5,553 nt of DNA, from contig OMSM01000348.1 in the NCBI GenBank assembly GCA_900313745.1, forward strand, positions 1-5,553. The letters are read 5' to 3'. Source of the stretch: an uncultured Lachnospiraceae bacterium (lineage in GTDB: Bacteria; Bacillota; Clostridia; Lachnospirales; Lachnospiraceae). A model generated the notes under the pieces. The model was not told the origin of the DNA. It searched no databases and was given only the letters and a program-made list of their open reading frames with translations. Positions 1 through 5,553 of this stretch are shown piece by piece. Position 1 is the first letter of the stretch. Each line of letters begins with the position of its first letter. A program made the translations under genes and the position numbers.

Positions 1-36
1 CGGAAAGAAGGAGGAGAATAAGTATTCCGATCGTCT

Positions 37-1074
37 TCATGAATAATTCCTTACAGCCGCGATCAGTGCGTCCACATCTTCATCGGAGGTGTACCAGGAG
101 GTGCAGATCCTGGCCATTACCTTTCCGTCAGCGGTCTTCTCCATGATCTCCAGAACGAACCTGTCGCTTAACGCGTCCGCCAGCCTGCTGTCGAGATAGT
201 AGAAAATCTGGTTGGTGTTCCCGGGCGCGCAGGGGGTGATACCCAGCGCTGCAAATTCCGCGCGGATGCGGTCGGCCTTCCGGTCGGCCTCCCGTCCGAG
301 CTCCTCATAAACCCCGCCCTCGAAGAGCGCGCCGAACTGGGTGCCGATGAGCCAGCCTTTCGCAAGCATCGCGCCGAACTGCTTCATCGCGTTGCGGAAG
401 CCGTACTTCAGCTCATCGTTGGTGATTACCAGGGCTTCACCGAAGAGGGTTCCGCATTTGGTCCCGCCGATGTAGAACACATCGGTGAGCGCCGCGATGT
501 CGGCGAGCGTGAAATCACAGTCTGATGCGCCGAGACCGTAGGCGAGCCTTGCGCCGTCAAGGAAGAGATAGAGGCCGTGTTCCCGGCAGACGCGGCTTAA
601 ATCGGAGAGCTCTAAGCGGCTGTAGAGGCAGCCGAGCTCATTGGGGGACGAGATGTAGACCATCTTTGGCTCGGTTACGTGGTCGCGGAAGAGGTTATTC
701 TCGAACCCCAGCGCGGTTTCCTCGACCTGGGCGGCGGTGATTTTGCCGTCCTTCGAGGGAAGCGCGGTGATCCTGTGTCCGCCGTGCTCGACGGAGCCTG
801 CTTCGTGCGCGTTGATATGCCCGCTGTCGGCGCACACGGCGCTCTGCCACGGGCGCAGGGCTGTCGTCACCATCAGGGCGTTTGCCTGTGTTCCTCCGGT
901 GAGAAAGTGTACGTCCGCGTCCGGCGCGGCGCACGCCTTCCGTATAAGGTCCGCGGCTTCATAGGACAGAGGGTCCTCGCCGTATCCCGGATAGCGGCCG
1001 CTGTTGATTTTCAGGAGTTTTTCCATAACCGCTGGATGAGCTCCCGCGCTGTAATCATTGTTGAAGCGTATCAT
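37..1074 (-). CDS. ltaE: Low-specificity L-threonine aldolase (PLP-dependent, beta-eliminating lyase fold)
   Basis: This gene encodes a 345-residue cytoplasmic enzyme expected to cleave L-threonine or L-allo-threonine to glycine and acetaldehyde, using pyridoxal phosphate (PLP). The N-terminus MIRFNNDYSAGAHP is typical of the family. Visible active-site features are GGTQAN at residues 60-65 (cofactor phosphate region), His86 in GHINAHEAG (ring-stacking position), DGAR at 173-176 (Asp to the pyridine nitrogen, Arg) and Lys206 in YIGGTKCG (Schiff-base lysine). The length is normal for the family (about 340-350). The ATG at 1074 is preceded on its strand by AAGAGG (1080-1085) with 5-nt spacing, which supports this start. 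It is transcribed away from the transport operon, across a shared intergenic region. The GGTK form of the lysine motif places it in the branch often annotated simply as a threonine aldolase family or aminotransferase-fold protein, so exact substrate preference is not settled. The family call is firm. Confidence 0.93.
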   Translation of the reverse strand: MIRFNNDYSAGAHPAVMEKLLKINSGRYPGYGEDPLSYEAADLIRKACAAPDADVHFLTGGTQANALMVTTALRPWQSAVCADSGHINAHEAGSVEHGGHRITALPSKDGKITAAQVEETALGFENNLFRDHVTEPKMVYISSPNELGCLYSRLELSDLSRVCREHGLYLFLDGARLAYGLGASDCDFTLADIAALTDVFYIGGTKCGTLFGEALVITNDELKYGFRNAMKQFGAMLAKGWLIGTQFGALFEGGVYEELGREADRKADRIRAEFAALGITPCAPGNTNQIFYYLDSRLADALSDRFVLEIMEKTADGKVMARICTSWYTSDEDVDALIAAVRNYS

Positions 1075-1079
1075 GGCTG

Positions 1080-1085
1080 CCTCTT
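1080..1085 (-). promoter_or_regulatory. Ribosome binding site of ltaE
   Basis: AAGAGG on the minus strand, 5 nt before the ATG at 1074. It fixes the start of the threonine aldolase. Confidence 0.7.
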
Positions 1086-1105
1086 TTCAAATATTGTTGA
1101 ATATT
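1086..1105. promoter_or_regulatory. Operator-like dyad in the ltaE leader
   Basis: TTCAA (1086-1090) and TTGAA (1097-1101) form an inverted repeat with a 6-nt spacer. The hexamer AATATT also occurs twice (1090-1095 and 1100-1105). The site lies between the proposed ltaE -10 box and its ribosome binding site, about where transcription would begin. That position suits a repressor operator. No known regulator box was recognised, and AT-rich gaps produce such dyads by chance. Confidence 0.3.
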
Positions 1106-1108
1106 ATC

Positions 1109-1138
1109 AGTATACAGCAAGCACACAGCGGGCGGAAA
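1109..1138 (-). promoter_or_regulatory. Probable ltaE promoter
   Basis: On the minus strand a good -10 box TATACT (1114-1109) lies about 24 nt upstream of the ribosome binding site. The best -35 candidate is the weak TTTCCG (1138-1133) with 18-nt spacing. A second possible -10, TAATAT (1106-1101) with an upstream TG, overlaps it. The -10 is convincing; the -35 is poor. Confidence 0.4.
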
Positions 1139-1147
1139 GAATTTGGT

Positions 1148-1176
1148 TTGACGGGAAATAACAGCCGTGACAAAAT
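1148..1176 (+). promoter_or_regulatory. Probable sigma-70/SigA promoter of the transport operon
   Basis: TTGACG (1148-1153) matches five of six -35 consensus bases. It is followed after exactly 17 nt by CAAAAT (1171-1176), four of six for the -10. The dinucleotide TG at 1168-1169 gives an extended -10. Transcription would start near 1183, leaving a leader of about 75 nt before the ATG at 1258. An alternative -10 is TATACG (1176-1181). Confidence 0.5.
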
Positions 1177-1205
1177 ATACGGGATAACAGGAATTTGATT
1201 TACAG

Positions 1206-1243
1206 GCACGGACCCGGCCCGAAGGACCGGAATGCACCCGTGC
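1206..1243 (+). promoter_or_regulatory. GC-rich hairpin in the operon leader
   Basis: The outer stem GCACGG (1206-1211) pairs perfectly with CCGTGC (1238-1243). Inside it, CCGG (1214-1217) pairs with CCGG (1227-1230), and CC (1219-1220) with GG (1224-1225) around a GAA loop. The structure ends 3 nt before the GGAG ribosome binding site of the Na/Pi transporter gene, so it could affect ribosome access. It has no U-run, so it is not a terminator, and it matches no riboswitch class I recognise. Confidence 0.4.
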
Positions 1244-1279
1244 GGCGGAGATTTACCATGGATTTTTTCAGTCTGCTAA
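1232..1279 (+). other. Possible 15-codon upstream ORF overlapping the transporter start
   Basis: An ATG at 1232 preceded by GAAGGA (1221-1226) at 5-nt spacing opens a 15-codon frame (MHPCGGDLPWIFSVC) ending at TAA 1277-1279. It runs in another frame across the ATG of the Na/Pi transporter at 1258, overlapping it by 22 nt. Its ribosome binding site sits in the apical part of the leader hairpin. Ribosomes using it would compete with the transporter start or hold the hairpin open. It may be fortuitous; the peptide resembles nothing I know. Confidence 0.18.
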
Positions 1280-3243
1280 CCTTGTTCGGCGGCCTTGCCA
1301 TGTTCCTTTACGGAATGCGTCTCATGGGGGACAGCCTCAAGGAGAGCTCCTCCGGCACCTTGAAGGTGGCAATGGAGCATGTCACCAATAACCCGGTCAA
1401 AGCCTTTCTTTTAGGTCTCGCCGTAACGGCGATCATCCAGTCCTCCACGGCGACCATCGTCATCACTTCGGGTCTTGTGGCCGCCGGCATCCTTTCGCTT
1501 CACCAGTCCTTAGGAATCATCATCGGGGCAAACGTCGGAACCACGGTAACCGGCCAGATCATCCGGCTGCTTGATATCGACGAGAGTGCAGGGTCGATCC
1601 TCCGGCTGTTCAAGCCCTCATCCCTGGCCCCGATAGCCCTGATCGTGGGAATTATCCTGATCATGGGCTTCCGCTTCAAGGACTCCCGCTCCTTCGGCAA
1701 CATTGCCATAGGCTTCGGCATCCTGTTCTCCGGCCTGATGAACATGACCGGAGCGGTGGATGTCCTCGCGGATAAGGGAGTTTTTGATTCCCTATTCGCA
1801 AACCTCGGTGATAATCCGTTTCTCGGATATCTTACCGGCGCGGCAGTAGCGTTTATCCTGCAGAGTTCGTCCGCGACTATCGGTATTCTGCAGGCCTTTT
1901 CGGCATCGGGGCTGCTTGCGTTTAAATCCATCTACGCTGTTATTGTCGGTGTCTATCTCGGCGACTGTGTCACGACCGCGATCGTATGCTCCATCGGCGC
2001 CAAAGCTGAGGCCAGGCGTGTCGGCATTGTCAACATCCTCTTCAACCTGGGCAAGAGCGTCCTGGTGCTTGTGGGGGTGACCATTGTCCACCACATGGGG
2101 CTTCTGGACAATCTCTGGAATGCCAGAGCCAACTCCGGAATGATCGCGAATACCAACACGATTTTCAATATCTGCTGTGCTGTCGCGCTGTTCCCGATGC
2201 TTGGGACATACGAGAGATTAAGCCACAGGATCGTGAAGGACGAACCGGTTCCGGAGAACCCTTACCGTGAGAAACTCGAGGCACTGAACCCGGTATTCTT
2301 CCGAAGCCCGGCACTCGCCTTAAGGAGCAGCTATGATATTCTCATCGCCATGATGGACGCGGCGCGGAAGAACATCAGCATCGCTATGGATCTCCTCGTC
2401 GATTTCAACGGGGAGAAGCAGGCGGCGCTGGAGGCGGAGGAGGAGAATATCGATATCATGACTGACCATGTCAGCCATTATCTGGTGGAGCTTCTTCCCA
2501 ACATCAACAACCAGCGCCTCGTGGCGATTCTTGACCAGTATTACAGAGTTGTACCGGAGCTGGAGCGCCTCGGCGACCACGCAGTGAATATTGCCAATGC
2601 CGCGGCGGACATGAACAAGCACGAAGTCCGGTTCTCCGATGCTGCGCTCGCCGAGCTCGCAGCCATGCGCAGGCTTCTCACGGAGATACTGGACAACGCG
2701 GAGCAGGCCCTCCAGCGAAGGGATCTGGACAGTGCGTACCGCATCCATCCCCTTGGCCAGGTGGCGGACGAGATGATCGCTTCCATGAAGGTCCGGCACC
2801 TTAACCGCATGGTGCGCGGGGAGTGCAGCGTTTACGCCGACGCCAACTATATGAACCTTCTCACAGATTTAAAGCGTATTTCTGACGTCAGCGCCAATAT
2901 CGGCGAGGCGGTGGTTATCCGGGCCAACCCTGAGATAGCGGATCAGGAGCACGATTATTTCTCGTCCTTAAATGAGCGAAGCAGCGAATCCTTCCGGGAG
3001 ACCTATTACAGAGCGCATGAGACTTATCTCGGCGAGTTGAAGCAGATTTCGCAGAATGCCGAGAACTCCGCGAAGGAGAACCGGAGCAGTACTCCCGCGG
3101 ATGACGGAAGTGCGGAAAAGAGCGGGAAGCACGGAAAGGACAAGTCCGGAAAGGCCGGAAAGAGCAAGGATAAGGATAGGAAGTCCGGAGATAAGGACAA
3201 AACTAAGGACAAAGCCAGGGATAAGGAAAAGAAATCCAGTTGA
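1258..3243 (+). CDS. Na/Pi cotransporter family protein with PhoU-like domain and lysine-rich tail
   Basis: This gene encodes a 661-residue inner-membrane protein of the NptA/PNaS (SLC34-like) family, predicted to move inorganic phosphate with sodium. Residues 1-320 hold about eight or nine hydrophobic segments in two inverted repeats, each with the family signature: QSSTAT at 61-66 followed by GANVGTT at 90-96, and QSSSAT at 202-207. The counterpart of the second GANVGTT is altered to GVYLGDCVTT (231-240). Residues about 345-560 form a helical cytoplasmic PhoU-like domain, with ERLGDHAVNIA at 436-446 and a weaker second copy, DLKRISDVSANIGE, at 537-550. Residues about 600-661 are a hydrophilic tail very rich in Lys, Ser, Asp and Gly. 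The ATG at 1258 is chosen because GGAG (1247-1250) lies 7 nt upstream and the protein then starts as relatives do; upstream in-frame TTG 1195 and GTG 1240 lack good spacing. It is the first gene of the probable operon, and its stop overlaps mntP. Import is the usual direction; some relatives are poorly characterised. Confidence 0.9.
   Translation: MDFFSLLTLFGGLAMFLYGMRLMGDSLKESSSGTLKVAMEHVTNNPVKAFLLGLAVTAIIQSSTATIVITSGLVAAGILSLHQSLGIIIGANVGTTVTGQIIRLLDIDESAGSILRLFKPSSLAPIALIVGIILIMGFRFKDSRSFGNIAIGFGILFSGLMNMTGAVDVLADKGVFDSLFANLGDNPFLGYLTGAAVAFILQSSSATIGILQAFSASGLLAFKSIYAVIVGVYLGDCVTTAIVCSIGAKAEARRVGIVNILFNLGKSVLVLVGVTIVHHMGLLDNLWNARANSGMIANTNTIFNICCAVALFPMLGTYERLSHRIVKDEPVPENPYREKLEALNPVFFRSPALALRSSYDILIAMMDAARKNISIAMDLLVDFNGEKQAALEAEEENIDIMTDHVSHYLVELLPNINNQRLVAILDQYYRVVPELERLGDHAVNIANAAADMNKHEVRFSDAALAELAAMRRLLTEILDNAEQALQRRDLDSAYRIHPLGQVADEMIASMKVRHLNRMVRGECSVYADANYMNLLTDLKRISDVSANIGEAVVIRANPEIADQEHDYFSSLNERSSESFRETYYRAHETYLGELKQISQNAENSAKENRSSTPADDGSAEKSGKHGKDKSGKAGKSKDKDRKSGDKDKTKDKARDKEKKSS
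3118..3240 (+). repeat. Low-complexity, lysine-codon-rich segment encoding the transporter tail
   Basis: This stretch encodes residues 621-661 of the Na/Pi transporter, 16 of which are lysine. The DNA is built of loosely repeated purine-rich units such as ggaaag, gataag and gacaag, including tccggaaag next to gccggaaag. It probably grew by slippage or small duplications. Its last part also carries the AAGGA that serves the next gene. Confidence 0.6.
3223..3243 (+). promoter_or_regulatory. Overlapping stop/start (TTGA) with upstream ribosome binding site
   Basis: The TTG start of mntP (3240-3242) and the TGA stop of the Na/Pi transporter (3241-3243) share the four bases TTGA. AAGGA at 3223-3227 is the nearest Shine-Dalgarno sequence, with a rather long 12-nt spacing. 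A rare start codon, a distant ribosome binding site and an overlap together suggest that mntP is translated mainly by ribosomes finishing the upstream gene. Confidence 0.6.
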
Positions 3244-3887
3244 ACGCTCTGTTTATCATCAACAGCATTATGCTCGGCGCGGGACTTGCCATGGACGCAT
3301 TTACCGTCTCTCTTGCAGACGGGCTTGCCGAGCCGGATATGGGAAAAGCAAAGGGGGCAGGAATCGCCGGCACCTTTGCTTTCTTTCAGTTCATCATGCC
3401 TGTGGCCGGGTGGCTGTGCGTGCGTACCGTCGAAGTGTTTTTCCGGGGCTTTACCCGGTTAATTCCATGGATAGCTCTTCTGCTTCTGGGATACATCGGC
3501 GGAAAGATGCTGCTTGAGGGAATAAGGGAGCGTAGGGAAAGAGTTAAGGAAACGCAGGATAAAGCCCGTGAGGGGAAGGAATACCTGCCGCATGCCGGAT
3601 CCGCGAATCCGGGCGGCCCGTCTGTCGGCGCGGGGGAACTCATCACCCAGGGGATAGCCACGTCCATCGACGCGCTCTCTGTCGGATTTACCTTCGCGGA
3701 ATACACATTCATAATGACGGTTAACGGATCATTGATTATCGCGGCGGTTACCTTTATTCTTTGCGCCGCGGGAGTCCGTCTTGGCAGAGTTTTCGGGATG
3801 AAGCTGTCCGGCCGGGCGCAGATTCTCGGCGGGCTTATCCTGATCGGGATAGGATTGGAGATTTTTATCACCGGGCTGGTCGGCTGA
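3240..3887 (+). CDS. mntP: MntP-type manganese efflux pump
   Basis: This gene encodes a 215-residue inner-membrane protein with six predicted membrane segments (roughly 3-24, 38-62, 75-95, 135-155, 163-185, 195-213) in two similar halves. The family exports Mn2+ and protects against manganese excess. Key signatures are GLAMDAF at 15-21 in the first half and ATSIDALSVG at 140-149 in the second; Asp19 and Asp144 are the paired intramembrane acids of the family. AFFQFIMPVAGW (47-58), GYIGGKMLLEG (84-94) and ILGGLILIGIG (195-205) are also typical. The TTG start at 3240 is preferred because it gives about 14 residues before GLAMDAF, as in E. coli MntP. The ATG at 3270 would cut into the first membrane segment. 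The loop between the halves (about 95-134) is long and charged, making the protein longer than the usual 185-190 residues. No yybP-ykoY manganese riboswitch precedes it; expression probably depends on the upstream gene. Confidence 0.9.
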   Translation: MNALFIINSIMLGAGLAMDAFTVSLADGLAEPDMGKAKGAGIAGTFAFFQFIMPVAGWLCVRTVEVFFRGFTRLIPWIALLLLGYIGGKMLLEGIRERRERVKETQDKAREGKEYLPHAGSANPGGPSVGAGELITQGIATSIDALSVGFTFAEYTFIMTVNGSLIIAAVTFILCAAGVRLGRVFGMKLSGRAQILGGLILIGIGLEIFITGLVG

Positions 3888-3911
3888 CCCGGCATTCAGG
3901 TTTTTGCGGAA

Positions 3912-5435
3912 ATGGATTTTGAGCGGCTGTTCCGAAAAGGAAGGATGAACGGGCTGATCCGCAGGGATGAGGTCACCCTCGGCGAGATGGGACTTGGCTA
4001 TTTCCTGGGGCCGGTTTTTGCCCAGCTCTCCAACGCGGTCTTCGCGGCTTACCTGAACCGCTATTACTCTGATGTTATCGAGTGGACCGACGCGGCAAAG
4101 TACGGGATGTTTTCCACACTTCTTCCTGTAATCTCCGTGTTGTTCATTGTGATCGGAAATCTCTACGCCGGGCGGAGGATAGACGAGATCCGCACACCGC
4201 AGGGAAAGGCCAGGCCTTTCCTTGTGCTGTCGGCGCCCATCGTTCCCACCGCCATCATGCTTCTTTTCTTCATGCCCCGTTCCTGGCCGCCCTTTGCCAG
4301 GATGTTCTGGATCGCTTTCACGTACAACTTTTATTTTGCCTTTGCCTGGCCGGTCTACTTTACGGCACATAGTGCGCTCTGCGGTCTCTCGACAAGAAAC
4401 GCGAAGGAAAAGGGGAGGCTTGCGGCACTGACCAATGCCTCCGCAGTCACTGCTTCGGGACTTGGAGCTGCAATACTTGTCCCGGTGCTTCTGCAGCATT
4501 ATCTCTTCGCGGACAGCCGCGACGGAGGCGTGGATGTGCCGGTCAGCTATCACCACTGGAGGAGGTTTTCCCTTGTGCTCGCGGCCGCGGCATTCGCCGC
4601 GATCCTTGTCGAATATTTCTTCACAAGGGAGAGAGTAACCGAATCCGAAATGGGGATGTCTCTTCGCTATGAGGAGACTCTGGTCCGCCCGGGAGAGATC
4701 AGTCTCGACGCCGACACGAACAAGGCGGCAGCGGGAGAGCTTAAGACGCCGGCTCTGACACAGCGGGACCACGTTCGCGCATGCATGGGGAACCGGTACT
4801 GGAGGATGATCATCCTGTTCTTCCTTTTCTACCAGATAAGCGGAGTAATGAAGAACGGCTCCATGGGCTACTACTGCAGATGGATGTTCAGTCAGGCGGT
4901 GGACGAGGAGAGTGCGGGAGCGCTGCTGTCCACGGTGGGCTTCGTCGGCGGAATCCCGACTGCAGCGGGATTTGTGCTGGCCTGGCCGGTCGCGAGAAGA
5001 ATGGGCAAGAGAAATGCCATCATGGCGGGGATGCTGCTCTCGGTCGCGGGCGGCCTCATCTGTTTTGCCGATGTCCATTCCTTCCCCGTGGTTCTTGCGG
5101 GTATTGTGGTGAAGGCGGTCGGGACGATTCCCGCGATGTACGTATCCATGGCACTGTTAAGCGAGGTGCTGGACTATATGGAGAAGATGAACGGGTTCAG
5201 GAGCGACGGCTTTACCATGTCGATCTACGGATCCATCATGGTCGGTGCCTCAGGGCTCGGAACAGGCCTTATCAACCGGCTGCTGATGCTCGGAGGATAC
5301 GATGCCCAGCAGCTTGTCCAGGGGCCGACGGTGCAGAAGGTGCTCGCGTTCTGCTACCTGGGGATGGATCTTTTCTGTTACGCGGCAATCGCCGCGGCCA
5401 TGGTCTTCCTCACCGTGGAGAAGCATAAAGAGTAA
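3912..5435 (+). CDS. GPH/MFS-type cation symporter (MelB-like), substrate unknown
   Basis: This gene encodes a 507-residue inner-membrane protein with twelve hydrophobic segments, six on each side of a long polar loop (about 238-297). The fold and motifs fit the glycoside-pentoside-hexuronide:cation symporters. GRRIDEIRTPQGKARPF at 87-103 corresponds to the loop 2-3 motif (D...R...GK.RPW in MelB). ARRMGKRNA at 361-369 is the matching loop 8-9 motif. LLSEVLDYMEKMNGFRSDG at 415-433 resembles the conserved DxxDYxExxTGxRxxG stretch before segment 11. These proteins import sugars or glycosides with Na+ or H+. The gene begins 24 nt after mntP and ends in a terminator, so it is probably the last gene of the operon. 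The start is uncertain: ATG 3912 has only GCGGA almost touching it, whereas ATG 3945 has AAAAGGAAGG directly in front, also tightly spaced. No glycosidase or sugar kinase lies nearby, so the substrate cannot be assigned. Confidence 0.82.
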   Translation: MDFERLFRKGRMNGLIRRDEVTLGEMGLGYFLGPVFAQLSNAVFAAYLNRYYSDVIEWTDAAKYGMFSTLLPVISVLFIVIGNLYAGRRIDEIRTPQGKARPFLVLSAPIVPTAIMLLFFMPRSWPPFARMFWIAFTYNFYFAFAWPVYFTAHSALCGLSTRNAKEKGRLAALTNASAVTASGLGAAILVPVLLQHYLFADSRDGGVDVPVSYHHWRRFSLVLAAAAFAAILVEYFFTRERVTESEMGMSLRYEETLVRPGEISLDADTNKAAAGELKTPALTQRDHVRACMGNRYWRMIILFFLFYQISGVMKNGSMGYYCRWMFSQAVDEESAGALLSTVGFVGGIPTAAGFVLAWPVARRMGKRNAIMAGMLLSVAGGLICFADVHSFPVVLAGIVVKAVGTIPAMYVSMALLSEVLDYMEKMNGFRSDGFTMSIYGSIMVGASGLGTGLINRLLMLGGYDAQQLVQGPTVQKVLAFCYLGMDLFCYAAIAAAMVFLTVEKHKE

Positions 5436-5474
5436 AAAACACCGGACGGTTCCGAAAGCCGTCCGATGTTTTTT
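5434..5474 (+). terminator. Intrinsic terminator of the transport operon
   Basis: CGGACGG (5443-5449) pairs with CCGTCCG (5459-5465) around a 9-nt loop. After one C-A mismatch the stem continues through ACA with TGT and six A with six T (5434-5439 with 5469-5474). The T-run follows the GC stem as in a classic rho-independent terminator. The A-tract begins within the TAA stop of the symporter gene. The A-tract on the other side means it could also stop transcription from the opposite direction. Confidence 0.92.
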
Positions 5475-5526
5475 ACTGCCTGTTCCGATGTACTGTATTC
5501 ATCCCTGCCTGCCCGGGAGGATTTCT

Positions 5527-5547
5527 GCCGGAGCGCTCAGCGCCGGC
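5527..5547. other. Small GC-rich hairpin near the window edge
   Basis: GCCGG (5527-5531) pairs with CCGGC (5543-5547), and CGC (5534-5536) can pair with GCG (5540-5542). No T-run is seen before the window ends. It may be part of a leader or repeat beyond the edge. Nothing else was recognised between 5475 and 5553. Confidence 0.25.
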
Positions 5548-5553
5548 TGAGGA

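Noticed and set aside
1..36. Terminator or strong plus-strand ribosome site (AAGGAGG at 8-14) beyond the end of ltaE
   Set aside because: CGGAA (1-5) and TTCCG (25-29) make only a 5-bp stem with a 19-nt loop and no T-run for the minus strand. No start codon follows the AAGGAGG at useful spacing. The ltaE transcript probably continues or ends outside the window.
679..1161. Plus-strand open frame of 160 codons opposite ltaE
   Set aside because: It lies almost wholly antisense to a well-matched threonine aldolase, and its product shows no recognisable motifs.
1183..1257. yybP-ykoY (manganese) riboswitch ahead of the operon containing mntP
   Set aside because: The leader is only about 75 nt, and I do not see the conserved loops or multi-helix junction of that class; there is just one nested hairpin.
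1195..1257. Longer N-terminus for the Na/Pi transporter from TTG 1195 or GTG 1240
   Set aside because: The added residues are polar and unlike the family. Neither start has a well-placed ribosome binding site, whereas ATG 1258 has GGAG at 7 nt.
3871..3905. Possible terminator between mntP and the symporter gene (CCGGG with CCCGG, then TTTTT)
   Set aside because: The stem is 5 bp with a large loop, and the T-run begins 8 nt after it, so it does not have a working intrinsic terminator layout. Read-through into the symporter gene is more likely.
3729..5078. Long antisense open frame (449 codons) on the minus strand opposite mntP and the GPH symporter
   Set aside because: Its product is rich in Arg, His, Pro, Gly and Lys with no domain or membrane pattern, while the plus strand encodes two clear membrane proteins. 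It is a frame shadow of moderately GC-rich coding DNA.

Overview
The window is 5.55 kb of chromosome-like bacterial DNA, moderately GC-rich by eye (about mid-50s percent, not counted), with dense coding and short gaps. The protein types suggest a Gram-positive anaerobe of the Clostridia, perhaps Lachnospiraceae-like: a Na/Pi cotransporter fused to a PhoU-like domain, a threonine aldolase of the GGTK type and a GPH-type symporter. This assignment is an inference from family resemblance; no rRNA or other marker gene is present. I see no mobile element, CRISPR array, tRNA or rRNA.

Layout. On the minus strand, 37-1074 encodes a PLP-dependent low-specificity L-threonine aldolase (ltaE). A 183-bp divergent intergenic region (1075-1257) holds a likely promoter for each direction, an operator-like dyad in front of ltaE, and a GC-rich hairpin leader in front of the plus-strand genes. 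Three membrane-transport genes then run on the plus strand as a probable operon. They are a Na/Pi cotransporter with a PhoU-like domain and a lysine-rich tail (1258-3243), a MntP-type manganese exporter (3240-3887) whose TTG start overlaps the upstream stop, and a 12-segment GPH/MFS-type symporter (3912-5435). The operon closes with a strong hairpin terminator whose A-rich arm begins inside the last stop codon (5434-5474). The final 79 bases hold only a small GC-rich hairpin and no supported gene.

How the genes might work together. The first two operon genes handle phosphate (sodium-coupled transport) and divalent manganese (efflux). Their 4-nt overlap suggests coupled translation, so the cell may match phosphate entry with control of a phosphate-binding metal. 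The GPH transporter would bring a sugar, glycoside or other organic solute in with a cation, but no sugar-catabolic gene lies beside it here, so its substrate is open. The window looks mainly like housekeeping and transport. The less ordinary points are the altered second Na/Pi signature, the lysine-rich tail, the overlapping TTG start and the structured leader carrying a possible small upstream ORF.
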